From NCBI GenBank assembly GCA_016765095.1, contig JAESQQ010000184.1:1-46722 (forward strand): a stretch of 46,722 nt of DNA, in the 5' to 3' direction. Below the pieces are notes generated by a model that worked only from the letters and a program-made list of their open reading frames with translations, was not told where the DNA came from and did not search any database. The DNA comes from Planctomycetota bacterium. GTDB taxonomy: Bacteria > Planctomycetota > J058. Positions 35,053 to 42,575 of this stretch are shown here, one piece after another (within the stretch, counting starts at the first letter, position 1; each line of letters starts with the position of its first letter). Made by a program: the position numbers and the translations under genes.

Positions 35053-35325
35053 TTAGCGCAGCGAGGTTCCCTCGCCGGGCGGCAAGACAAAGAGCGCGCT
35101 CGCAACTCGGTCGCCCTTCTTTCCGCGTGGAATGTTGCGAGTCGAGCCACCTGCCCAGAGCGTCGAGGAGGGCCCGCCGTCGAGGTTGAGGGCTTCCTGA
35201 CAGCCAAGCTCTTTGAGGACCTCTGCGAACTCGAGCATGGTCAGGGCCCCTCCAGCCTTCTTGATCGTGGTCACGAGGAGCACGTGTTCGTCATTGAACC
35301 CGATCGCGGTCCGTCCGTAGCGGCC
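35053..35325 (-). pseudogene. C-terminal remnant of a phosphodiester glycosidase (NAGPA-like) gene
   Basis: About 90 residues can be read: YGRTAIGFNDEHVLLVTTI, then GGALTMLEFAEVLKELGCQ and EALNLDGGPSSTLWAGG, ending SALFVLP. This matches the end of the NAGPA/DUF2233 family, whose members remove terminal N-acetylglucosamine phosphodiesters or similar groups. A TGA at 35326-35328 closes the frame upstream and the N-terminal domain is gone. The stop lies two bases from the end of the kinase gene on the other strand. Not likely to be functional. Confidence 0.78.
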
Positions 35326-35350
35326 TCAACCATGGGTTCAGAGCAGCAAG

Positions 35351-35370
35351 CTCCGCTCCGCTCCGCTCCG
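35351..35370. repeat. Four tandem copies of CTCCG
   Basis: A perfect 5-base repeat, CTCCG repeated four times, lies just beyond the 5' end of the glycosidase remnant and 84 bases before the next kinase start. It may be a slippage site. Confidence 0.8.
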
Positions 35371-35454
35371 CTGTCCTGGCAGTGAATCGAGTTGAGGGGG
35401 CGTACACGGGGAGCCGCTTCGCCCGTCTGGGCAGGTTCGGCTACCGTGACCGGG

Positions 35455-38406
35455 ATGCTGTCTGACCCACGAGCTGAGCGCGCCGTCCTCATCTACGCCC
35501 TCGAGCGGCGATACCTCTCCCGCGAACAAGTCAACACCGCTCAACGCCGGGCGTCCTCGGGTCAGGGAGACTTCCTAAGCCTGCTCCGGCCGCACCTCAG
35601 CGACGTCCAAGTCGAGGAGCTGGCCTCTGTGTATCGGGCCAGCGCTTCGCACGCGCCACCCTTGGATCTCGAGTCGGCGACGACTCCCTCAGCCCAGCCT
35701 CCGATCTGGGTGATCGAGACGGCGGACGTCGCCGGCAATCGTGGGCCAACGGCAGACTTGGTGGAGCCTCTGGGCGCTGCTCAGGCGTCAACCACCGCTG
35801 GGTCTGGGTCTGGGTCTGGGTCTGGGTCTGGGTCTGGGTCTGGGTCTGCGAGGTACGACCTGACCCCTGGAAGTGTCTTTGCGGATCGATTTCGGATCGA
35901 AGGCGTGCTCGGCAAGGGCGGCATGGGGATCGTTGTTCGTGCCCTCGATCTCGAGCTGAACCGCCAGGTCGCGATCAAAGTCCTCAGTCACAAGCTCACT
36001 GACGCGCGACGGGACCGCTTTCTGCGCGAAGGGGAGGTCACCGCCAGGCTCGCGCACCCGGGGATTCTCCGAATCCACGGCTGCGGGGTGACCGGGGCGA
36101 ACCTCCCCTACTTGGTCCTGGAGTTGGTCGAGGTGGCGCTACCCCTCGACACGGTCTTGAACTCGGACCCTATTCAAGCCGTGGAGCTCATTATCGAGTT
36201 GGGGCGAGCGGTGGGGTTCGCGCACGAGCAGGGCGTCGTTCACCGGGACTTGAAGCCGGACAACGTCCTGCTCGACGCGGACGGGAGACTTCGGGTGTGC
36301 GACTTCGGGCTGGCCTGGGTCGCTGAGGGCGAGCGGCTGACCCAGACCGGGGCAATGCTTGGGACTCCGCTCTACATGCCACCAGAGCGATTCTCTCCGC
36401 AGCCGGGGCGGAGCGCGGATCCGACCGCGGATGTCTGGGCGCTGGGGGCCATGCTCTACGAAGCCCTGACGGGCCAACACCCCTTTGAGGACAGCCCTAC
36501 ACTCCCAGCGCTTGTGGCCAGGATCGCCCAAGGCTCCTTTGCCAAGCCGCGGGTCCTCGCCCCGGGCGTGTCTCCCAATCTCGAAGCGGTGTGCCTTCGC
36601 GCGCTCGCGATTCGCCCAGGCGATCGCTTCCCCAACGCGAACGCCTTCGCCCACGCGCTCGCCCTCGCCAACGTCTCCGGTGAGACACCACGGAAGACGG
36701 GGGTCCTCCTGGGGCTGGGTGCGGTGGCGCTGGTGTTGTTGCTCGTGGGCGGGATCGCGGGGTTCGCCCGAAGCGAGCACAGCTCCCCCGAGCCGGCGAG
36801 CCCAGAGCCGAGCTTGAGTCGACTCGACCCAGGGCTTTCCGAGCCCAATCAGGCTGCCCAGGCCTTGGCTGCCCTGCTGCCCTTAGCTCACGAGGCGACA
36901 GGATTCAGGGAAGAGGTGCTCCAAGGCTTCGAGGACGCGGCTGCCCTCTGTGCCGACGACGCCGATCTGGCGAAGCGCATTGAGTTGGAGCGACTGGGCT
37001 ACCTGTATCGCCGGGGCCGCTGGGTTGAGGCCGTCAAGGGCACGGAGCCCTTGGAGGCCGATCCCCGCTACGGAGATCGCGCTGTGCTCCTCCACGGATT
37101 CGCAGCCTACTCTCTGCGAGTCGGGCACCCCGCGCTTCGCGCCCAGGCTGCCGCGCGCTGCCAGCGCCGGTGGTTGCAGGCGCCTCCCAAGAAGACGGCG
37201 CTCCACCTCGCGGTCGGAGCGTTGGCCGCCTACCTCGACATGGACTACCCGACCGCGGTCGAGCGGAGTCGGCAGGCCAAACTCCTAGACCCTGACTTGG
37301 TGCCAGCTCTGCTCGTCGAGGGCATGGCCGAAGGCGTCCAGCTGAACATGGCGACCTCGGCCGATGCTATCCGGAAGGCGTGGGCCCTCGACCCCGATGA
37401 CCCAATCGCCTGCTGGGCCTTCATGACGGTGCTGACGAAGTTAGATCGATCGGAGGAGGCCCTGGCGATCTCCGAGAAACTCCTGGTCTTGCTGGGTCCG
37501 CGTCCACCGAGCGTAACGCTGACGGATCATTGGGTTCGATTGAACAACCTCGGGCGCCACGATCAGGCCCGGGTTCTCTTGGAGGGAGCCCTGTCCTACA
37601 TGCCGGGAGACCCAGAGTTCACCTATCGCCTCGGCTGCACAATGCTCAGCCTGGGCAAGAGGCACACCTACGCAGCCTGGTTAATGCGTGATGCCCACCG
37701 CAAGGATCCGCAGCTCGTAGAGGAATTCCTAGACGAATTCCCTGGGCAAATGTCGACTCGCTACCGGAGGCTCCTAGAGCCCCTGACTCCGGTGCGAACC
37801 CCGGCCGATTGGTCGCACCACATGGGGGAAGAGGCGCTGCGGTCTGGCGAGCATGCAACGGGTCTCCGCCTGCTCCGTGAGGCGATCGACCAGGGATCTA
37901 GCGGGGCAATGCTCTCCCTCGGGCTCGCCTTCCAGCAGGGGACCGGAGTGAGACGCGACGACGCGGAGGCGGTGCGCTGGATTCGAAAGGCGGCGGACGC
38001 TGGATACCCTCGCGCCATGCACAACCTCGCCGTTCGGCTCGAGAACGGAAGAGGAGTTCGCAAGAGCGCGGCCACAGCCTCTGACTGGTATCGCAAGGCC
38101 GCGACGGCGGGGATCACGATCTCGATGGTGAATCTCGGGATCGTCTTGGTCAAGAGCCCGGAAGCCTCGAACCAGAGCCAAGCTGCAGCCTGGTTTGAGA
38201 AAGCGGCCAGGGCTGGGAATCCGAAGGGAATGTTCTATCTCGGTCGCTGCCACCTCTACGGGTTAGGCGTCTCGAAGGATCCGGCCCAAGGCGTCTCTTG
38301 GTTCCGCAAGGCGATCGCGAAGGTTGACGATCCGCAACTGCGGGCGCAGGTGATCCGAGAGCTCAACGCGGCCCTGGTCCGAGACCCGGCGCTGCGAGAG
38401 CGCTAA
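35455..38406 (+). CDS. Membrane Ser/Thr protein kinase with N-terminal GspE-like domain, TPR and Sel1 repeats
   Basis: A 983-residue protein read from the ATG at 35455. An upstream in-frame GTG (35392) gives 1004 residues but no better ribosome site. Residues 1-62 (AVLIYALERRYLSREQVNTAQ, then SDVQVEELASVYRA) resemble the GspE N-terminal fold. A long linker contains (Gly-Ser)8. The kinase domain lies at about 145-400: GKGGMGIV, HRDLKPDN, DFG and MPPE (Pro-Pro for Ala-Pro). A membrane helix follows at about 415-437, then TPR-like repeats (about 475-760) and Sel1 repeats (about 795-965: AMLSLGLAFQQGTG, AMHNLAVRLENGRG, GMFYLGRCHLYGLG). It is the largest kinase here. Confidence 0.9.
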   Translation: MLSDPRAERAVLIYALERRYLSREQVNTAQRRASSGQGDFLSLLRPHLSDVQVEELASVYRASASHAPPLDLESATTPSAQPPIWVIETADVAGNRGPTADLVEPLGAAQASTTAGSGSGSGSGSGSGSGSARYDLTPGSVFADRFRIEGVLGKGGMGIVVRALDLELNRQVAIKVLSHKLTDARRDRFLREGEVTARLAHPGILRIHGCGVTGANLPYLVLELVEVALPLDTVLNSDPIQAVELIIELGRAVGFAHEQGVVHRDLKPDNVLLDADGRLRVCDFGLAWVAEGERLTQTGAMLGTPLYMPPERFSPQPGRSADPTADVWALGAMLYEALTGQHPFEDSPTLPALVARIAQGSFAKPRVLAPGVSPNLEAVCLRALAIRPGDRFPNANAFAHALALANVSGETPRKTGVLLGLGAVALVLLLVGGIAGFARSEHSSPEPASPEPSLSRLDPGLSEPNQAAQALAALLPLAHEATGFREEVLQGFEDAAALCADDADLAKRIELERLGYLYRRGRWVEAVKGTEPLEADPRYGDRAVLLHGFAAYSLRVGHPALRAQAAARCQRRWLQAPPKKTALHLAVGALAAYLDMDYPTAVERSRQAKLLDPDLVPALLVEGMAEGVQLNMATSADAIRKAWALDPDDPIACWAFMTVLTKLDRSEEALAISEKLLVLLGPRPPSVTLTDHWVRLNNLGRHDQARVLLEGALSYMPGDPEFTYRLGCTMLSLGKRHTYAAWLMRDAHRKDPQLVEEFLDEFPGQMSTRYRRLLEPLTPVRTPADWSHHMGEEALRSGEHATGLRLLREAIDQGSSGAMLSLGLAFQQGTGVRRDDAEAVRWIRKAADAGYPRAMHNLAVRLENGRGVRKSAATASDWYRKAATAGITISMVNLGIVLVKSPEASNQSQAAAWFEKAARAGNPKGMFYLGRCHLYGLGVSKDPAQGVSWFRKAIAKVDDPQLRAQVIRELNAALVRDPALRER
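35800..35847 (+). repeat. Hexanucleotide microsatellite (GGGTCT)8 inside the kinase gene
   Basis: Eight perfect copies of GGGTCT, in frame, encode (Gly-Ser)8 in the linker between the N-terminal domain and the kinase domain. Copy-number changes would lengthen or shorten the linker by two residues per unit without breaking the frame. Confidence 0.95.
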
Positions 38407-38415
38407 ACCGGAGGC

Positions 38416-38491
38416 CACGATCCTGAGAGGTCGCCCAAAGTGTGGTCTCACGCCCCCCCTCGCTAGGAAGGCGACCCCGGTCAGAATCGTG
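38416..38491. repeat. Nested inverted repeat, copy 1
   Basis: CACGATCCTGA (38416-38426) pairs with TCAGAATCGTG (38481-38491) except at one position. Inside it GGTCGCC (38429-38435) pairs perfectly with GGCGACC (38470-38476) around a 34-base loop. It lies between the convergent ends of the large kinase and the acyltransferase gene. See also 38520-38597. Confidence 0.7.
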
Positions 38492-38519
38492 CTCCGCTTT
38501 ACTAGATTCAATCTCTTAG

Positions 38520-38597
38520 AAACGGAATTCGTGATTCGGTCGCCACGCGAGAACGTGTCGGTGCTGCGCAACCACTCAGAATCACGAACTTCCGTTT
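38520..38597. repeat. Long inverted repeat, copy 2
   Basis: AAACGGAATTCGTGATTC (38520-38537) pairs with GAATCACGAACTTCCGTTT (38579-38597), with one base bulged, around a 41-base insert that has its own small stem (CACG/CGTG). Both this and the previous element contain GGTCGCC followed by TCAGAATC in the same order, so they look like two diverged copies. It could work as a two-way terminator between the convergent genes. Confidence 0.75.
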
Positions 38598-38608
38598 AGG
38601 AGGAGCCC

Positions 38609-39313
38609 CTAGCTTGGCGGTGACTTGGCTCGCGCGACACACTCGGCGACGGCCGCTTGGACCTCCCCTGCGCGCAGTCCAGCCTCGTCGGCCGACCACA
38701 CCTGAGTCGAGACGGCTTGTCCGACTTCGATTCTCACGACGCCGGGACGAATCAAGCCCGGGGCGCGCGGGAGCGTGCGCGAGTCGGCCACGACGCCCAA
38801 GGGGATCACGGGCAGCCTGAGCTGAGTCGCGAGGTGCACGACGCCCTTCTTGAAGGCTTGCAGCTCTCCGTCGGGTGAGCGGGTCCCCTCCGGGAACACA
38901 GCGACGGACCACCCCGGCGGGAGCGCGTCCAAGGCGTCGCTGAGGGCCGCTCGAGCCGCGGACGGATCGCGGCGATCGATGTAGATCGCGCAGGCGCCAA
39001 AGGCGGTCCCCAGGATCGGGACGCGCCGGAACTCTGCCTTGGCGACCCACTTGGTCTGAACGGGGAGCACGGCGGTCAGGAGCATTGGATCGAGGAAGCT
39101 CTGGTGGTTGGCCACGAACACCGCCGGCCCGACCAGATTCACCTCGCCACCGACTTGGATCTCGACGCCGCAGATCCGCATCAGGCTCCGCGCCCAGCGG
39201 TGCCCCATCAGCTCCCAGGCCCGCGACGGGCCCCGCACCCAGGACAGGATCACGACCAGGCCCGCGGCCCAGAGCGTGAACGCCAACCCAAGGGCGAATC
39301 GGAGGATTCTCAT
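38609..39313 (-). CDS. plsC: 1-acyl-sn-glycerol-3-phosphate acyltransferase (PlsC family)
   Basis: A 234-residue PlsC-type enzyme. Residues 5-26 form an N-terminal membrane anchor. The catalytic motif NHQSFLD lies at 69-75 (NHxxxxD) and the substrate-binding motif EGTRS at 142-146. A conserved VIPLGV segment follows. This family transfers an acyl chain from acyl-ACP or acyl-CoA to lysophosphatidic acid, making phosphatidic acid at the inner membrane. The length is typical. The ATG follows a GCGAGG site. It is flanked by kinase genes and not obviously part of a lipid operon, so this may be a second copy. Specificity for another lysolipid cannot be excluded. Confidence 0.9.
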   Translation of the reverse strand: MRILRFALGLAFTLWAAGLVVILSWVRGPSRAWELMGHRWARSLMRICGVEIQVGGEVNLVGPAVFVANHQSFLDPMLLTAVLPVQTKWVAKAEFRRVPILGTAFGACAIYIDRRDPSAARAALSDALDALPPGWSVAVFPEGTRSPDGELQAFKKGVVHLATQLRLPVIPLGVVADSRTLPRAPGLIRPGVVRIEVGQAVSTQVWSADEAGLRAGEVQAAVAECVARAKSPPS

Positions 39314-39428
39314 GGACCTCGCCTCTGACCTCGCTCGTGCCGGGAGGACCCTCCTCTCCGGCTGCTCCGGTTGAGTTCACACGTTCGGGGCCTTTAGCGG
39401 CGTGGCCGGTTCCAGCAAGAAAGTCACC

Positions 39429-41537
39429 CTAGCGAAGACTGGCGCGAACCGTGGCCGATACGCGCTCCGAGAAGGCGTCTGCCTGGGCTTGGGTCCAAGG
39501 CAGATTCGCGTGCACCATCTCCAAGCAGTAGGGGCCGACTTGGAGGATCGTGGAGAAAGAGACCGCGCGCTCGGCGGGGGAGTCATACACGATCCGAAAT
39601 CGAAACCCACTCGCGCGAGGAGCCCCTGGGTAGTCGGAGAGAGACGCGGTGCACTTGCCATCCTTCATTGTTGCGGCCTCGAGTTGCTTGCCCCGCTCCT
39701 CCAGCAGCTCCCTCTCCAGCGCTACCATTCGGCGCGCTCCCGCTTCGTCCTGATACGCGAACAGGCAAACGCTGCTAAAGCCCGCTCCCGTGCGCAGTCG
39801 TCCGACGACGACCCAGAGTTGACGCAGCCCGCGCTGGCTGTCCTTGACGGCCTCGGGGCCCAGGGGCGCAAACACCGCCCCGATCATGCCAGGACTGCTC
39901 TTGGTCACCTGGACGTGAGTCGTCTTGCTCTCGAAGCCACCCGCGAGGTCGTGCATCAGCTGCGCGATTCCGGTCAGGCGTCGTGGACGGGTGTATTCCT
40001 TCTTTGGGACCTTGTAGAGACTCTCGCCGAGCTGCTCGGAGCCACCCAAGACGTCTCCTTGACCTTGCAGGATCACGCCGCGCGAGGACTTGGCCATCCT
40101 GTTCGCGGGGTCGAGCTCCAGCGCTCGATTGAAGTCCTCCAGAGCGCTCTCGTGCTTCAGGAGGGTCATCCGAATTCGACCGCGGTGTGCGTAGGCTTTG
40201 GCGCTCTGGGGGTCGAGCTGCAGCGCCCGCTCGACGTCCCTCAGCGCCTCGTCATAGCGCGCGAGCCCAAAGTAAATCGAGCCCCGGCGGATCCAGGCTC
40301 CGGTGTAGTTGGGATCGCTCAGAAGAGCGGCGGTGTAGTCCTTGAGCGCCCCCTCCGAATCCCCTAGGCCGTTGCGGTTCCAAGCGCGGCTGTTGAGCGA
40401 TCGTGCGTCTCCAGGCCGCAGCGCGATCGCGCGATCGAGGGCCTGGATCGCCCGGTCGTGGTCCCCCTTGGCCTCCCACTCGTCGGCTCGAGCGCACCAC
40501 CCAGCGACGGTGGTCGGCTCCTCCTCGACGGCGGGCGCCTCGGCGTGTGAAGAGGGAGTCGGCGAAGGGATCGCTGTGGCGCTCGAGACGGTGGCGGTCG
40601 CGAGCGGCGAGGCCGAGTCCGCCGAGGCAGGCGCGTCACGCCCCGTCCAGATCGCGGCGAGGGTCAGCACGAGGATCGAAGCCAGGACGACCAAGGCGAC
40701 GAGGGTCAGGACGAGCCCCCTGCCACCCGGTCCAACCTCTTCCCAATCGAGGAGATCGCGCTCGACTTCACCGGCTGAGGCGTAGCGGTCCGCGGGGTCC
40801 TTCTCAAGGCAGCGGAGGCAGATCGCGTCGAGCTTGCGATCGATCCCGGGGCGCTGGGGGCGCTGCTCGCGAGTCGCGATCAAGAGCTCCATGTAGGAGT
40901 CACCCTTGACCGGCGTGTCTCCCGTCAGCGTCGCGTAGAGGGTCGCGCCCAGTCCATAGACGTCGGTCGCGGGTCCGATCTCAGCGAGCTTGCCGCCGGC
41001 CTGCTCGGGCGCCCAGTAGCCAGGCGTCCCGTAGGCCATTCCAGTCCGGGTCAGGCTGTCCTGATCTCCGTCGAGGAGCTTCGCGAGGCCGAAATCCGCG
41101 AGCCGGGGTTCACCCTCGGCGTCCATCAGAATGTTCGCGGGCTTGACGTCTCGGTGGAGGACGCCTTGGGAGTGCGCGTATTCGATGGCTTGGGCGAGCT
41201 TGCGGATCAGGCTCACCGCGACGCCAGGCGCGAGCGGACCCTCCCGCTCGATGCGAGCCTCAAGCGACTCCCCATCGACCAGATCGAGGATCAAGTAGGG
41301 CTTGCCTTCGAACTCGCCCCCCGCGTGCGCGGCGACGACGTAGCGGTGGCGAAGGCGCATCAGCGAGTCGACCTCGCGTAAGAAGCGCGCGCGCTGCTGA
41401 CTGCTCGAGGCTGAGAGGACTTTGAGCGCGACGTCGCGCCCCATGCGCGTGTCGTGGGCGCGGTAGATCACCCCCATTCCGCCGCGAGCCAGCTCCCCCA
41501 GGATCGCGTAGTGCTCTATGTGTCCTTGCGCTTCCAC
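39429..41537 (-). CDS. Membrane Ser/Thr protein kinase with TPR domain
   Basis: Read from the GTG at 41537 (702 residues); longer readings up to 41663 overlap the neighbouring VOC gene. The kinase domain (about 8-265) has ARGGMGVI, VALK, HRDVKPAN at 128-135, DFG and APE. A membrane helix lies at about 273-296. After an Ala/Ser/Pro linker, three to four TPR repeats (about 343-500) are clear: WEAKGDHDRAIQALDRAIAL, LGDSEGALKDYTAALLSDPN, FGLARYDEALRDVERALQL, and LLKHESALEDFNRALEL. A C-terminal 180-residue domain follows with a repeated beta pattern. The TPR part should bind protein partners outside the membrane. Confidence 0.88.
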   Translation of the reverse strand: MEAQGHIEHYAILGELARGGMGVIYRAHDTRMGRDVALKVLSASSSQQRARFLREVDSLMRLRHRYVVAAHAGGEFEGKPYLILDLVDGESLEARIEREGPLAPGVAVSLIRKLAQAIEYAHSQGVLHRDVKPANILMDAEGEPRLADFGLAKLLDGDQDSLTRTGMAYGTPGYWAPEQAGGKLAEIGPATDVYGLGATLYATLTGDTPVKGDSYMELLIATREQRPQRPGIDRKLDAICLRCLEKDPADRYASAGEVERDLLDWEEVGPGGRGLVLTLVALVVLASILVLTLAAIWTGRDAPASADSASPLATATVSSATAIPSPTPSSHAEAPAVEEEPTTVAGWCARADEWEAKGDHDRAIQALDRAIALRPGDARSLNSRAWNRNGLGDSEGALKDYTAALLSDPNYTGAWIRRGSIYFGLARYDEALRDVERALQLDPQSAKAYAHRGRIRMTLLKHESALEDFNRALELDPANRMAKSSRGVILQGQGDVLGGSEQLGESLYKVPKKEYTRPRRLTGIAQLMHDLAGGFESKTTHVQVTKSSPGMIGAVFAPLGPEAVKDSQRGLRQLWVVVGRLRTGAGFSSVCLFAYQDEAGARRMVALERELLEERGKQLEAATMKDGKCTASLSDYPGAPRASGFRFRIVYDSPAERAVSFSTILQVGPYCLEMVHANLPWTQAQADAFSERVSATVRASLR

Positions 41538-41628
41538 ACACCAGTGTGATCCCGGCCGCCCAACATTTTCAAGTCGCCTGGACTCCGCCTCTGGCGGCGT
41601 GCCCAGTTTGGCTTGCTGGCTCGCGCCT

Positions 41629-42102
41629 TTAGTCCCCCGCGGACGTTGCACTGGCGTTCGCATGGTAGGCCTTGATCATGTCGAACCCCTTCTCCCTCCG
41701 CTCGGCCAAGTGCTCGTACCAACCCTTGTTCAACTGGGTGAACTCAAGGAGGTTGCCGTCAGGATCCTTGAGCGCGGTGATCGTCATCGGTCCCATTTGC
41801 TTGGGCGGGTAGAGGGTCTCGATCCCCTTCGTCTTGAGGTGGGCGAGGAACCCGTCCATGTCGAAGACCTCGAAGGCCATTTTGACGGAGCCAACGCCCG
41901 ACCCTGAGTCCTTGAAGTTCTCGACCGGGTGGATCGCGAAGTGGAGGTCCCCCAGTTCGCAGCCGTAGTGGAGCGCCGTGTCCCCGTGCTGTTCCTCCTC
42001 GAGGGGGAACTTCAGCGTGTTCTTGTAGAACTCATAGAGACGAGCTGGGTCCTCTGAGGTGATCAGGACCGCCGAGAAGTAGCCGATTCCGGTAAACGCC
42101 AT
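41629..42102 (-). CDS. VOC-family (glyoxalase/dioxygenase-like) protein
   Basis: A 157-residue cytosolic protein with the vicinal-oxygen-chelate fold. The two beta-alpha-beta-beta-beta halves begin YFSAVLITSEDPARLYEFYKN and KMAFEVFDMDGFLAHLKTKG. Candidate metal ligands lie in LHFAIH and LLEFTQL. VOC proteins include glyoxalase I, dioxygenases and drug-binding resistance proteins; the substrate cannot be deduced. The C-terminal 30 residues are extra. The ATG has an AGGGAG site six bases upstream. It may share a transcript with the kinase downstream on the minus strand. Confidence 0.88.
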   Translation of the reverse strand: MAFTGIGYFSAVLITSEDPARLYEFYKNTLKFPLEEEQHGDTALHYGCELGDLHFAIHPVENFKDSGSGVGSVKMAFEVFDMDGFLAHLKTKGIETLYPPKQMGPMTITALKDPDGNLLEFTQLNKGWYEHLAERREKGFDMIKAYHANASATSAGD

Positions 42103-42213
42103 CGTGTGCTCCCTTGCTTGGACCCGCGATCTCTTCGCGCGGGCTCGGGAGGAGCCTAAGGCCTTGCGGCGGCGTTTGTTACGAGAAGAGCGTTACGGCC
42201 CCCCCCTTCTCGT

Positions 42214-42384
42214 CGTGAGTGGAGCGAGGTCGAGGTCACCCTCGAGGCCTTGGCAGACAACGCCAGGCAAGGCAAGCGCGTCGCTGACAACGACCTCATG
42301 GGCTACGTCGCCCTCCGCGCGCCCAAGGGCGTCACTCTGGAGTTGAGCGAAGTGATCGTGCTGGAGCGGCCCCGCTCGCGCTGA
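42214..42384 (+). pseudogene. Small coding remnant of a beta-sandwich (DUF1080-like) domain
   Basis: Fifty-six residues in one frame, REWSEVEVTLEALADN, then DNDLMGYVALRAPKGVTLEL and SEVIVLER, ending at a TGA. The pattern resembles the C-terminal strands of the DUF1080/concanavalin-like fold (WNEVEVTVEG ... GYIALQ ... FRNIRI). There is no start codon or ribosome site in front, and the preceding sequence has no match. I treat it as a broken gene end. In the remaining bases of the gap (42103-42213 and 42385-42575) I see no gene. Confidence 0.4.
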
Positions 42385-42575
42385 GCCCCGGGTGTGATCT
42401 GTGGAGTCGTGCCCAAGGGCGAGCTTCCAGGCGTTCAAATCTCGACACGTCAACTCGAACGCAGAGAGCCAGACGCCTGGAGACGCCCAAACGACGGCCC
42501 GCGCGGTTCGCTGGAGCTAAGGTCCCGAGTTGCATGGCGAAGCCTTGTTGGCAGCCAGCCTGGGGACGGATCAGC

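Noticed and set aside
35800-35847. CRISPR-like repeat array
   Set aside because: Direct hexanucleotide repeats without spacers inside a coding region; a simple microsatellite.
38520-38597. Integron attC site
   Set aside because: The inverted repeat lacks the GTTRRRY core and its complementary RYYYAAC end, and no integrase is present.
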